Of a stretch of DNA of 64,000 nt, positions 56,115-64,000 are shown one piece after another (the stretch's first letter is position 1; each line of letters starts with the position of its first letter). Under the pieces are notes generated by a model that worked only from the letters and a program-made list of their open reading frames with translations, was not told where the DNA came from and made no database searches. The DNA is from Methanosarcina sp. MTP4 (GTDB lineage: Archaea > Halobacteriota > Methanosarcinia > Methanosarcinales > Methanosarcinaceae): assembly GCF_000970045.1 (NCBI RefSeq), contig NZ_CP009505.1, forward strand, positions 620,001-684,000, in the 5' to 3' direction. The position numbers and the translations under genes are program-made.

Positions 56115-57201
56115 TATGAGCCACGCAGAAAGGATCAAAGCTGCAATCGACTTCAAGGAACCCGACCGTGTGCCCATGTTTGATTCCATGACCTGGTCCG
56201 TTAACATGGCAGGGAAGAACCTCGGTCTTATAGGGCAGAAAGTAAAGAACGTAAGTTTCCCCAAGTGGATCCACAACCCCGACATTTTCGTGGAGTCACA
56301 GATAAAGGCCCTTGACCGTTTTGACCACGACTTCGTCCACTCCAGGATGAGTTCCCATATCCTTGCCGAACCCATGGGCTGCAGGGAAGAAGAGCCTTAC
56401 TGGGATGTCCCTGCAACCATCAATACCGCCATAAACCGTGTCGAAGACTGGAAGACCCTGAAATTCCCGAACATGGATAAGGACGGTAAGATCCCTACCC
56501 AGCTTACCGCTATCCGGATGCTCGACAAGGAGCTGCATGAAAAGCGGGGCGATGACGTCTTTATCACTGGTTTCGTAAGAGGGGCGTTTACCCTTGCGGA
56601 GATCGTGCTCGGGGTTGAAAGGTTTATGTTTTCCATGATCGACAAACCGGACGAGACCCGCGAACTTATAGATTTCTGTAATGATGTTTCGATAGAATGC
56701 ATAAAAGCCCAGATCGACGCCGGTGCCGATCATATCTACACGCCGGACCCCAGTGCGTCGGCCGCCCTCATCTCCGCCAAATTCTATCACGACTTCGCCC
56801 TGCCTGCTGCCCAGAAACAGTCCGCAGCGATCCGGAAGTATAAGGACAAGTATGCCCACCACTACCACATCTGCGGAAACACCAGGGACAGGTGGGACGA
56901 CCTTGCCGAGATCGGGGCAAGCTACGTGAGCCTGGATTACATGATCAGCCTCAAGGAAGCAAAAGAGACTATCGGGAAGAAAGTTGCAATCGCAGGCAAC
57001 ATGACCCCTGCCGGAACCCTGCTCCTGGGCACCCCCGAAATGGTTGAGGAAGAAGGCAAGCAGATGATCAGGGACGCTGCCGTCGGCGGAGGGTATATCT
57101 ACTGGGCCGGCTGCGATTTGCCTATCGACTGCCCGACTGAGAACGTGGACAAATTCTTCGAAGTTCCGAAGGTTTACGGCAAATACCCTATAGAGATCTG
57201 A
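56101..57201 (+). CDS. mtpA: Methyltransferase, mtpA-like, copy 1 (UroD fold)
   Basis: This 366-residue protein belongs to the uroporphyrinogen decarboxylase-fold group of zinc methyltransferases (MtaA, MtbA, MtpA). The zinc ligands are seen in HYHICGN (His256, Cys258) and AGCDLP (Cys338). It should demethylate the substrate or methylate coenzyme M using the corrinoid protein upstream. The assignment to methylmercaptopropionate is by context. It differs from copy 2 at scattered positions and is over 90 percent identical by eye. Confidence 0.82.
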   Translation: MSSDDMSHAERIKAAIDFKEPDRVPMFDSMTWSVNMAGKNLGLIGQKVKNVSFPKWIHNPDIFVESQIKALDRFDHDFVHSRMSSHILAEPMGCREEEPYWDVPATINTAINRVEDWKTLKFPNMDKDGKIPTQLTAIRMLDKELHEKRGDDVFITGFVRGAFTLAEIVLGVERFMFSMIDKPDETRELIDFCNDVSIECIKAQIDAGADHIYTPDPSASAALISAKFYHDFALPAAQKQSAAIRKYKDKYAHHYHICGNTRDRWDDLAEIGASYVSLDYMISLKEAKETIGKKVAIAGNMTPAGTLLLGTPEMVEEEGKQMIRDAAVGGGYIYWAGCDLPIDCPTENVDKFFEVPKVYGKYPIEI

Positions 57202-57217
57202 AAGTCAGGGGCTTGCA

Positions 57218-57271
57218 ATGAACGAGGAACGTTCTCCTGGCTCATTGAAACTTTATCCGGTTGAAACTTAG
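57218..57271 (+). pseudogene. Remnant start of the third methyltransferase gene
   Basis: After copy 1 of mtpA the sequence AGGGGCTTGCAATGAACGA resembles AGGGGCTAGCAATGAACGA before the gene at 60032. The frame reads MNEERSPGSLKLYPVET and stops after 17 codons, aligning with MNDKERFLASLKLEEVDR of that gene. Similarity ends near 57262, so it looks like the truncated start of a former third gene. Confidence 0.75.
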
Positions 57272-57907
57272 CCCTCATTATGGGGGGAGAACCTCCCCTT
57301 TTTCCAGTACAAAACACTCCTTTACTTGAGTATATTTAAAATTTCTGGCAAGATTTAGCTAATCCATTCCTGCTTTTTAATGATCCCGGGATGTTTATAA
57401 TGTAGGCCCTCTTTTTTATATTACTAATTCAATGACATCGTGACCCCATAGGCTATCTTTCGGATAATTATATATTATGTTATTATTGGATAACCATCTT
57501 TTTTTATGTAAAAATCGTGTGTATTTGCAGTATGCCCTGCTATCAATGTCCCGTTGAAATATCAATGCCGTTGATTCTGTAAAGGGGTTTGATCTGGAAT
57601 CAATAGCTCTGGTTTTGTAAAGGGGTGCATTGTTTTATCTTAACGCTGTTATTTTCCAGGCAGCATTTTTTTCTATCTCTGCCCTTGATTTTTTTGTTGA
57701 TTATTAATTATATTGTATATTGGTAATTTTTTATATCCATATTTATTTTTTTACTGGTAAATTACAGAAATCACGCGGATGCATTTTTCCGACAACGGTT
57801 AGTATATCTATTTTTTGCACGTATACTTGATTGCTTTCTGTGAAATTTGGAGAAGGTCTGAATTCTTCTCCTGCATACCTTCAGATGAATGAGTGTAGTA
57901 TTCATGA
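57272..57907. other. AT-rich intergenic between the two methyltransferase pairs
   Basis: Contains TATA-like stretches (for example TTTTTTATATCC near 57727 and TATATCTATT near 57803), and two GTAAAGGGGT motifs near 57580 and 57619. The second promoter of the cluster is presumably here. No gene seen. Confidence 0.45.
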
Positions 57908-58256
57908 AATGTCACCCCGGATAGTGTAGACTATACGGAATGCCAAGGAAAATACCTGATTCCGGCGATAGCCGGTGAAATTTGGGCCTGATTGCCTTAG
58001 GTAATAGGAGGCCGAACCGTTTTACTCTGGAAACAGGTATCTGAAAATCTCTAGGATTGGAGTGAATAAATCCAAAAATCTGGTTGGAATTTCGGGAAGC
58101 TAAAACTTGCTTTGACGACACCATTCCGGAGCAGAGTGAGGACTGAATATTATCAATTATATTGTTACAGGTCCTTTCCCCGGAAAACATATGTCTGAAG
58201 CTTTGTTTTAGCTTTTCCGGGATCTTCCCTCCAGCACACAAAATTGAGGGATATAA
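57908..58256 (+). promoter_or_regulatory. Conserved leader of methyltransferase pair 2
   Basis: This 349-bp leader is homologous to 55111-55448 throughout. Shared landmarks are AATGTCACCCC at its start, the block 58081-58116 and CCCCGGAAAACATATG near the end. The first pair's leader differs by scattered substitutions and small indels. A conserved regulatory RNA or DNA element is likely. Confidence 0.7.
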
Positions 58257-58898
58257 ATGACAGCAAGAGATGAAATCTTGAACGGCCTTGCAGAAGCTGT
58301 AGTTGAAGGCGATGCAAGTAAATGCGTGGAGCTTGCAAACAAGGCTCTGGAGAACAACGTCGACGCCTATGACGCAGTCATCAATGGCTGTGCCCACGGG
58401 ATGAGCATTGTCAGTGATAAATACGAAAAGAGGGAAATGTTTGTCCCTGAAATCCTGCTCGCCGCAAGGGCGATGCAAGGGGCAGTGGATATCCTCAAGC
58501 CGTACATTAAAGCCGATGAAATTAAGGAATCGGGGAGGGTAGCCATCGGAGTTGTCCTTGGAGACATCCATGACATCGGTAAAAACCTCGTAAAACTCTT
58601 ACTTGAAACCGCGGGTTTGACTGTTTTCGATCTAGGAAAAGACGTCATTCCCGAAGATTTCCAGGATAAAATCAAAGAGGAACACGTCGACCTTGTAGCC
58701 CTTTCCGCCCTCATGACCACAAGCATGATGGAAATGAAGGAAGACGTCAAGCTTTTCAAGGAAGAATTCCCCGCTGTCAAGATTATGGTCGGAGGAGCCC
58801 CTGTTTCCCAGGAGTTCTGCGACAGCATCGGCGCAGACGGGTATGCTGACAACGCATCCGAAGCCATAAGGGTGGCTCAGAGACTGCTTTCCGAGTAA
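58257..58898 (+). CDS. mtpC: Corrinoid protein, mtpC-like, copy 2
   Basis: This 213-residue paralog of the first corrinoid protein has the same cap and B12-binding domains (GDIHDIGKNLVKLLL, TTSMMEM, GGAPVS). It ends at a TAA 16 bases before the next ATG, so it lacks the C-terminal extension (GEGGKNVIR) and the overlap seen in copy 1. The ribosome binding site is GAGGG. Confidence 0.85.
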   Translation: MTARDEILNGLAEAVVEGDASKCVELANKALENNVDAYDAVINGCAHGMSIVSDKYEKREMFVPEILLAARAMQGAVDILKPYIKADEIKESGRVAIGVVLGDIHDIGKNLVKLLLETAGLTVFDLGKDVIPEDFQDKIKEEHVDLVALSALMTTSMMEMKEDVKLFKEEFPAVKIMVGGAPVSQEFCDSIGADGYADNASEAIRVAQRLLSE

Positions 58899-58914
58899 TG
58901 GGAGGAGAAGAAAA

Positions 58915-60015
58915 ATGTCAGCAGACGATATGAGCCACGCAGAAAGGATCAGAGCTGCAGTCGACTTCAAGGAACCCGACAGGGTTCCGATGTTTGACTC
59001 CATGAACTGGTCCGTTAACATGGCAGGGAAGAACCTCGATCTTATCGGGCAGAAAATAAAGGATGTAAGTTTCCCCAAGTGGATCCACAACCCCGACATC
59101 TTCGTGGAGTCGCAGATTAGGGCTCTGGACCGTTTTGACCACGACTTCGTCCACTCCAGGATGAGTTCCCATATCCTTGCCGAGCCCATGGGTTGCAAGG
59201 AAGTAGAACCGTACTGGGGAGTTCCCGCAACCGTCAAGACTGCTATCAATAAGGTCGAAGACTGGAAGGACCTGAAGTTCCCGGACATGGAAAAGGACGG
59301 TAAGATCCCGACCCAGCTTACCGCAATCCGGATGCTCGACAAGGAACTGCACGAGAAGCGGGGCGACGACGTCTTTATCACCGGTTTCGTAAGAGGGGCG
59401 TTCACCCTTGCAGGGATCGTGCTCGGGGTTGAAAGGCTGATGCTTGAGATGATCGACAAACCGGACGAGACTCGCGAACTCATAGATTTCTGTAACGACG
59501 TGTCCATAGAATGTATAAAAGCCCAGTTTGATGCCGGAGCCGATCACATCTACACCCCTGACCCCAGTGCCTCGGGGGACCTCATCTCCGCCAAATTCTA
59601 TCGCAACTTCGCCCTGGCAGCTGCCCAGAAACAGTCCGCAGCAATCCGGAAGTACAAGGACAAATACGCCCACCACTACCACATCTGCGGAAACACCAAG
59701 GACAGGTGGGACGACCTTGCCGAGATCGGGGCAAGCTATGTGAGCCTGGACTACATGATCAGCCTCAAGGAAGCAAAGGAAAGCATCGGGCAGAAAATTG
59801 CAATCGCAGGCAACATGACCCCTGCCGGAACCCTGCTCCTTGGCACCCCCGAAAAGGTTGAGGAAGAAGGCAAACAGATGATCAAGGACGCTGCCGCAGG
59901 TGGAGGCTTCATCTACTGGACCGGCTGTGACTGGCCTATCGACTGCCCGCTGGAAAATGTGGACAAATTCTTCGAAGTTCCGAAGGTCTACGGCAAATAC
60001 CCGATAGATCTCTGA
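58915..60015 (+). CDS. mtpA: Methyltransferase, mtpA-like, copy 2 (UroD fold)
   Basis: This 366-residue protein is nearly identical to copy 1, with the zinc motif HYHICGN and the later Cys in TGCDWP; it keeps all family residues. Differences cluster in loops, for example KEVEPYWGVPATVKTAINKV against REEEPYWDVPATINTAINRV and GIVLGVERLMLEMI against EIVLGVERFMFSMI. GGAGGAG precedes the ATG. Confidence 0.82.
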   Translation: MSADDMSHAERIRAAVDFKEPDRVPMFDSMNWSVNMAGKNLDLIGQKIKDVSFPKWIHNPDIFVESQIRALDRFDHDFVHSRMSSHILAEPMGCKEVEPYWGVPATVKTAINKVEDWKDLKFPDMEKDGKIPTQLTAIRMLDKELHEKRGDDVFITGFVRGAFTLAGIVLGVERLMLEMIDKPDETRELIDFCNDVSIECIKAQFDAGADHIYTPDPSASGDLISAKFYRNFALAAAQKQSAAIRKYKDKYAHHYHICGNTKDRWDDLAEIGASYVSLDYMISLKEAKESIGQKIAIAGNMTPAGTLLLGTPEKVEEEGKQMIKDAAAGGGFIYWTGCDWPIDCPLENVDKFFEVPKVYGKYPIDL

Positions 60016-60031
60016 AATCTAGGGGCTAGCA

Positions 60032-61042
60032 ATGAACGATAAAGAACGCTTTCTTGCATCATTGAAACTGGAAGAAGTCGACAGGGTCTCGGCAGCCTGC
60101 CCCCTGCAGACCGCAACCGTTGAAATGATGGAAGAGTCCGGGGCTGCCTGGCCCGAAGCCCACCGCGACCCGGAAAAGATGGCAACTCTGGCCCTTGCGG
60201 CAAACAGGCTTGCCGGGATCGAAAGTGCAAGAGTGCCTTTCGACCTCTGTGTGGAAGCCGAAACCGTGGGTTCCCAGGTCAGCGAAGGGAGGCTTGACTC
60301 CCAGCCCTCCATCCGGAGGGCGGCTTTCCGGAAAATAGAAGCCTTTGAGGATGCCGTATGCCCGGACCCGCTTGCGGACGGCAGGATGGCAACCGTTGTG
60401 GAAGCCGTCAGGATCCTTGCGGAAACGGATGAGACCGTACCTGTAATTGCAGGAATCGTCGGCCCCTTCACCCTCGCCGGACAGGTCAGGGGTGTCGAAA
60501 CCCTCCTCATGGACTTCTTCGACAACCCGGATTTCGTAAAGTCCCTCCTGAAGTATTCCACGGAAGTCCTGAAAACCTACGGCAAAGCCCTTGTTGAAAA
60601 CGGAGCAGATGCCGTGGTCATCATCGACCCTTCCGCGGGGAGCGAACTCCTGGGAACAGCGCACTACAGGGAAATGGCTTTTCCCTACTGCAAGGACCTT
60701 GTGGAAAGCCTGGGTGTCCCGAGCATCCTCCACATCTGTGGAGACTCGAAACCCATCCTGGAGATGATGGCGGAAACCGGAGTAAGCGGGATCAGCCTGG
60801 ATCACCTGGTGGACGTGGGCGAAGCCAGGGAAGTCCTGGGAGGCAAAACAGCAATCATCGGGAACATAAACCCTGCGGACACCCTCTTCCTGGGCACCCC
60901 CGAAACTGTGAAAGAAGAGTCCCTGGAATGCATCCGGAAAGGGGCAAACGTCCTGGCTCCCGGCTGCGGGATCCCGACCCGGGCCAGCCTGGAAAACATA
61001 AAAGCAATGGTAGAAGCAGCCAGAGAAAGCGCGAATCAGTAA
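60032..61042 (+). CDS. Methylcobamide:CoM methyltransferase-like protein (MtaA/MtbA family)
   Basis: This 336-residue protein is more distant from the mtpA pair and closer in pattern to CoM methyltransferases MtaA/MtbA. The zinc ligands are in ILHICGD (His234, Cys236) and APGCGIP (Cys312). Other family motifs are GPFTLAG near 144 and FLGTPETVKEES near 286. It probably transfers the methyl group from MtpC to coenzyme M. It starts 16 bases after mtpA copy 2, so it is in the same operon. A degenerate start of the same gene sits after copy 1. Confidence 0.85.
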   Translation: MNDKERFLASLKLEEVDRVSAACPLQTATVEMMEESGAAWPEAHRDPEKMATLALAANRLAGIESARVPFDLCVEAETVGSQVSEGRLDSQPSIRRAAFRKIEAFEDAVCPDPLADGRMATVVEAVRILAETDETVPVIAGIVGPFTLAGQVRGVETLLMDFFDNPDFVKSLLKYSTEVLKTYGKALVENGADAVVIIDPSAGSELLGTAHYREMAFPYCKDLVESLGVPSILHICGDSKPILEMMAETGVSGISLDHLVDVGEAREVLGGKTAIIGNINPADTLFLGTPETVKEESLECIRKGANVLAPGCGIPTRASLENIKAMVEAARESANQ

Positions 61043-61060
61043 AAACAATAAAAAGAAAAG

Positions 61061-61118
61061 CCCCGGAGTATGAGTCCGTTAAGTGCATAGCGGCATAAAA
61101 GGGGCAAAAACTCCGGGG
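61061..61118 (+). terminator. Hairpin downstream of the third methyltransferase gene
   Basis: CCCCGGAGT (61061-61069) pairs perfectly with ACTCCGGGG (61110-61118). A run of A and C follows without a strong T-tract, so it may instead be a processing or stabilising stem. Confidence 0.6.
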
Positions 61119-61150
61119 AAAACCAATTGTGTGTGACAAACCCTATTCGA

Positions 61151-61243
61151 CGGAGGAGCAAAGGCAGCATTCCTGGTTGTGGGACTTCCCCTCAACTGAC
61201 AGGCTCAATACCTGGGTTAATGCCGTAGCCAGCTGTTCCTCCG
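61151..61243 (+). promoter_or_regulatory. Candidate three-way-junction RNA upstream of the MFS gene
   Basis: Ten base pairs close the element: 61151-61160 with 61234-61243, including one G-U. Inside, 61163-61165/61228-61230 and 61167-61171/61219-61223 extend the stem, and two hairpins sit at the junction: 61176-61179/61193-61196 with GGG/CCC inside, and CAGG/CCTG (61200-61203/61211-61214). G-U in the plus strand only indicates plus-strand transcription. It ends about 115 bases before the MFS start. I recognise no riboswitch class. The rest of 61043-61357 holds no gene. Confidence 0.5.
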
Positions 61244-61357
61244 AAAAGCTCTGAACCGGCTTCAAATCATTGAGTGTGACGATCTTATAAAAAAAGTTTG
61301 TAGTATCTACCTGATTTCCACCTATATTCTGTATTACTTTTATTGGGAGCGATAGCT

Positions 61358-62725
61358 ATGGGAATTAATCTGGAAAAAATGGAAAAAGTGATGAAGTATC
61401 GCTGGGTAGTATTTGTTATCCTGGCTCTTACATACTTCTTTGTATACTTCCACAGGGTATCAACCGCTGTGGTTGCTACTGACATTATGAGCACATTCGG
61501 AGTAGGAGCCGCATCTATCGGGCTTCTGGGTTCCGCTTACTTCTATGCATACACAGCAATGCAACTTCCCAGTGGTGTCCTTAGTGACAGCTGGGGTGTT
61601 AGAAAGACTGCCGGGCTATTTACCCTTGTGGCTGCTGCAGGAGCAATCCTCTCAGGTCTTGCAACCAGCTTTACGTTGATATTGGTCGGAAGGTTGCTTA
61701 TCGGAGTCGGTGTGGCAATGGTCTACATCCCTGTGATGAAGATGCTTTCCATCTGGTTCAAGAAGAATGAGTTTGCCTCTATGTCCGGTCTCATGCTCGC
61801 TATAGGGAACATCGGTGCCCTGAGTGCGGCAGGTCCTCTGGCCTTTTTGGCTATATTGCTCGGGGACTGGCAGAGGGTTTTCTTGCTTCTTGGAGTATTC
61901 TCCGTTCTTCTGGCCGCAATCATCCTAATGCTGGTCAAAGACAAGCCTGAAGACATGGACTGTCCCTCTATCCTCGAAATCGAAGCCTATGAAAAGGGCG
62001 AGACCTATGTCCCCCCGAAAGCCGTTGCAAAGATCCCCATGGGAGAAGCCCTCAAGCAGACCTTCGGTGCCGGAATGAAGTTCTGGCCGATTGCCCTCTG
62101 GTTCTTCTTCATGTACGGAAGCCTCATGGTCTACCAGGGTCTCTGGGCGGGTCCTTTCTTCAGGGACGTGCTCGGCTGGGAGAAGACAACCTATGCAAGT
62201 GTCCTCTCTTTCGTTGCTGTTGGTATGGTCTTCGGGTGCCCGATTGCCGGTTACCTCTCGGATAAGGTGCTTAAGTCCAGGAAAAAAGTCCTGCTCGCAG
62301 GCACTGCCGTGTACATCGTGATCTGGGCAGTTATCTGGTCTCAGGCAGGAAACATTACAAGCACTACGGCATACTCCGCGATCCACTTCCTCTTCGGATT
62401 CTTCGGTGGGTTCTTCGTGGTCTCCTATGCCCAGGTAAAGGAATGGTTCCCCGCAGCAATTGTCGGGACTGCAACCGGTGCATACAATATCTTCCCCTTC
62501 CTCGGCGGAGCACTCTTCATGACCCTGACGGGGAAGATGATGGCAGTTTCCGCAGGAGCCACTGCAACCGTAGGTCAGTACAAATCTGTCTGGTTCCTTA
62601 TGCTTGTATGCATGGTCTTTGCCTTCGTCTGCCTCTCTATTTCAAAAGAGAGGGGTGCCGAAGAGGCCGTTGCACCTGCTGAAGTCACTGACAAGAGTGA
62701 CTCCCCTTCAAGCTCGAAGCAGTGA
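61358..62725 (+). CDS. mtpP: MFS transporter, mtpP-like
   Basis: This 455-residue major facilitator protein has about 12 membrane helices and the family loop motif GVLSDSWGVRKTAGLF near residues 73-88 (GxLaDrxGrR-type) and GYLSDKVLKSRKKVLL near 300. The C-terminal tail is Ser- and charge-rich. Position after the methyltransferase genes suggests it imports the methylated substrate, as mtpP does in M. acetivorans. GGGAG lies about 8 bases upstream of ATG 61358; five extra codons to 61343 are unlikely. Confidence 0.85.
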   Translation: MGINLEKMEKVMKYRWVVFVILALTYFFVYFHRVSTAVVATDIMSTFGVGAASIGLLGSAYFYAYTAMQLPSGVLSDSWGVRKTAGLFTLVAAAGAILSGLATSFTLILVGRLLIGVGVAMVYIPVMKMLSIWFKKNEFASMSGLMLAIGNIGALSAAGPLAFLAILLGDWQRVFLLLGVFSVLLAAIILMLVKDKPEDMDCPSILEIEAYEKGETYVPPKAVAKIPMGEALKQTFGAGMKFWPIALWFFFMYGSLMVYQGLWAGPFFRDVLGWEKTTYASVLSFVAVGMVFGCPIAGYLSDKVLKSRKKVLLAGTAVYIVIWAVIWSQAGNITSTTAYSAIHFLFGFFGGFFVVSYAQVKEWFPAAIVGTATGAYNIFPFLGGALFMTLTGKMMAVSAGATATVGQYKSVWFLMLVCMVFAFVCLSISKERGAEEAVAPAEVTDKSDSPSSSKQ

Positions 62726-62812
62726 TAACTACCAGGCAATTCCTGAAAAATAAATGTTAATCCGTCCCACTCCAAAAAGGGAGTGGGGCACTTTTTAAAT
62801 GCTAAACTCGGT

Positions 62813-63240
62813 CATACTTGATTCAAAAACGGATGGAAAAACGGTTCAAGTTCAATTAAAAAACGTTGCTAAAATCGGTCAAAGTTGATTCAAAAACGGA
62901 TGGGAAAACGGTTCAAGTTCAATTAAAAAACGTTGCTAAAATCGGTCAAAGTTGATTCAAAAACGGATGGGAAAACGGTTCAAGTTCAATTAAAAAACGT
63001 TGCTAAAATCGGTCAAAATTGATTCAAAAACGGATGTAAAAACGGTTCAATTTCAATCAAAAAACGTTGCTAAACTCGGTCGAAGTTGATTCAAAAACGG
63101 ATGTAAAAACGGTTCAATTTCAATCAAAAAACGTTGCTAAACTCGGTCAAAGTTGATTCAAAAAATGGATGTAAAAACGGTTCAATTTCAATCAAAAACG
63201 GATGGAAAAAAGGGTTCAAGTTCAATCAAAAAACGGTTGT
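62813..63240. repeat. Tandem repeat, 67-bp unit, six copies
   Basis: GATTCAAAAACGGATG starts at 62820, 62887, 62954, 63021, 63088 and 63155, an exact 67-bp period, followed by degenerate half-units to 63240. Copies carry scattered substitutions (GGTCAAAGTTG, GGTCGAAGTTG). It lies just downstream of the MFS gene. From 63241 to 63605 I see no gene. Confidence 0.95.
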
Positions 63241-63605
63241 GAAAATGGGTTGAATTTTTTCCCTTCTATCTTTCAAATCCGCATAAACCTCCACATGAAA
63301 CCAAAAAAATCTCCACTCAAATAAATACTCCAACAATCCTCCAAAATAATATGTCAACACTGGACAACTCTCCATGCGAGTCAATCCCCAACAAAACCTC
63401 CAAAATTCTGAAGCGTATGGAGAAATCCTACCCCTTCATCCCCTGCTAACTTCAAAACCCTTTAAGATCCCATATTAAAGATAAAAGGTTCTTTGCTGCT
63501 TTTCGGGAGCTTCCTCCTGAAATGTGGAAAACTCAAAAAACGTTGAGTTCTCTTAGAGTGTCCGATGTACTTGTGCAATTTGTGCTTTGTATGTCTGGAA
63601 AACCA

Positions 63606-64000
63606 TCAAAGAGCCAGTTTACACTTCCTTTTTCCAGAAAGGGAGTTATACCAATAAAATGCCCTGGAAACCATATAGGTCATGACGAGAACCTTTTCGG
63701 TCTCTGAAAGTACCTTCGGATACCTACAAAGAGGTTTCCGGGCTGATTTATCACACTGATAACAGTGCCTTCCATAACCCTCTCTCAAAAAGGCATTGTT
63801 GTCATATACCCCAAAAGTAAGTAAAAGACCTCCAATGTCCTTTGCAACTGCATTTTTGCCATTTATGCCGTTGCACGGGTCGAACATTCCCAAAAGTGAG
63901 TAAAGACCTGCAATATCCTGTGCAATTGCATTTTTGCCATTTATGCCGTTGCACGGGTCGAACATTCCCAAAAGTAAGTAAAGACCTGCAATATCCTGTG
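63606..64000 (-). CDS. Protein with 26-residue tandem repeats, C-terminal part (runs off window end)
   Basis: The frame is open from the stop at 63606 to the window edge, so the N-terminus is missing. The visible N-terminal part is a 26-residue repeat, LLGMFDPCNGINGKNA then (I/V)A(Q/K)DI(A/G)GL, encoded by a 78-bp DNA repeat (copies near 63850 and 63928, continuing past the end). The C-terminal 60 residues are unrelated and contain CYQCDKSARKPLC. I do not recognise the family. The repeat could be a translated minisatellite or a decayed gene. Confidence 0.45.
   Translation of the reverse strand, partial: QDIAGLYLLLGMFDPCNGINGKNAIAQDIAGLYSLLGMFDPCNGINGKNAVAKDIGGLLLTFGVYDNNAFLREGYGRHCYQCDKSARKPLCRYPKVLSETEKVLVMTYMVSRAFYWYNSLSGKRKCKLAL

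Noticed and set aside
61151-61243. TPP or cobalamin riboswitch
   Set aside because: GGGTTAATGCCGTAG recalls part of the TPP element and the reverse strand has a B12-box-like CAGGA-N-CTGCC, but the remaining conserved parts are missing and no minus-strand gene follows.

Overview
The window is archaeal and comes from a Methanosarcina, closest in content to M. acetivorans and its relatives. The evidence is an A1AO ATP synthase operon in the order ahaH-I-K-E-C-F-A-B-D-G, a proteasome-activating nucleotidase, archaeal ribosomal proteins (L39e, L31e, L18Ae, S19e), aIF6, prefoldin alpha, corrinoid-dependent methyltransferases, archaeal TATA boxes (TTTATATA type) and long AT-rich intergenic DNA full of minisatellites. 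I assign the species from gene content only.

Layout. 1-10.4 kb: end of a CBS-domain gene, a MoaD/MoeA pair, a tandem FluC pair, several small conserved archaeal genes, a minus-strand amidohydrolase-Usp-CBS cluster, and a GC-richer structured RNA candidate at 8421-8605 with its own promoter. 11.5-15.4 kb: the complete proline pathway proA, proB, proC, with a structured leader before proB. 16.3-20.4 kb: peroxiredoxin, a DUF523/DUF1722 protein, a membrane-anchored transglutaminase-like protein and a PspC protein. 20.6-27.2 kb, minus strand: a translation and targeting cluster (purA, rps19e, PDCD5-like, PP-loop ATPase, rpl39e, rpl31e, eif6, rpl18a, pfdA, ftsY). 27.4-35.5 kb: two DUF131 membrane proteins, PAN, tRNA-Glu, ADP-ribosylglycohydrolase, DUF123, an ACT-ACT-metallo-beta-lactamase fusion, PAP2 phosphatase, tRNA-Leu and tRNA-Gly. 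36.7-39.5 kb: a CcmD-like peptide, CcmE with the archaeal CxxxY motif, a polyprenyl synthase and a radical SAM protein. 40.7-49.4 kb: the ATP synthase. Then hypF, a DUF1699 protein and a long coiled-coil protein. 55-62.7 kb: a corrinoid methyltransferase region.

The most interesting part is 55-62.7 kb. It carries two near-identical pairs of a corrinoid protein and a UroD-fold methyltransferase, resembling the methylmercaptopropionate system mtpC-mtpA of M. acetivorans. Each pair is preceded by a conserved leader of about 340 nt. A third, CoM-methyltransferase-like gene follows pair 2, and an 18-codon remnant of the same gene sits after pair 1. The region ends with an MFS transporter (mtpP-like) preceded by a well-folded RNA element. 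Together they would import a methylated sulfur compound, move its methyl group onto the corrinoid protein and then onto coenzyme M. The ATP synthase, CcmE and polyprenyl synthase genes fit the membrane electron-transport side of the same energy metabolism.

Other signals not explained by genes: six to eight tandem hairpins between ahaK and ahaE, the pseudoknotted RNA candidate, the proB leader, and about nine unrelated minisatellites, mostly in gene-free DNA.
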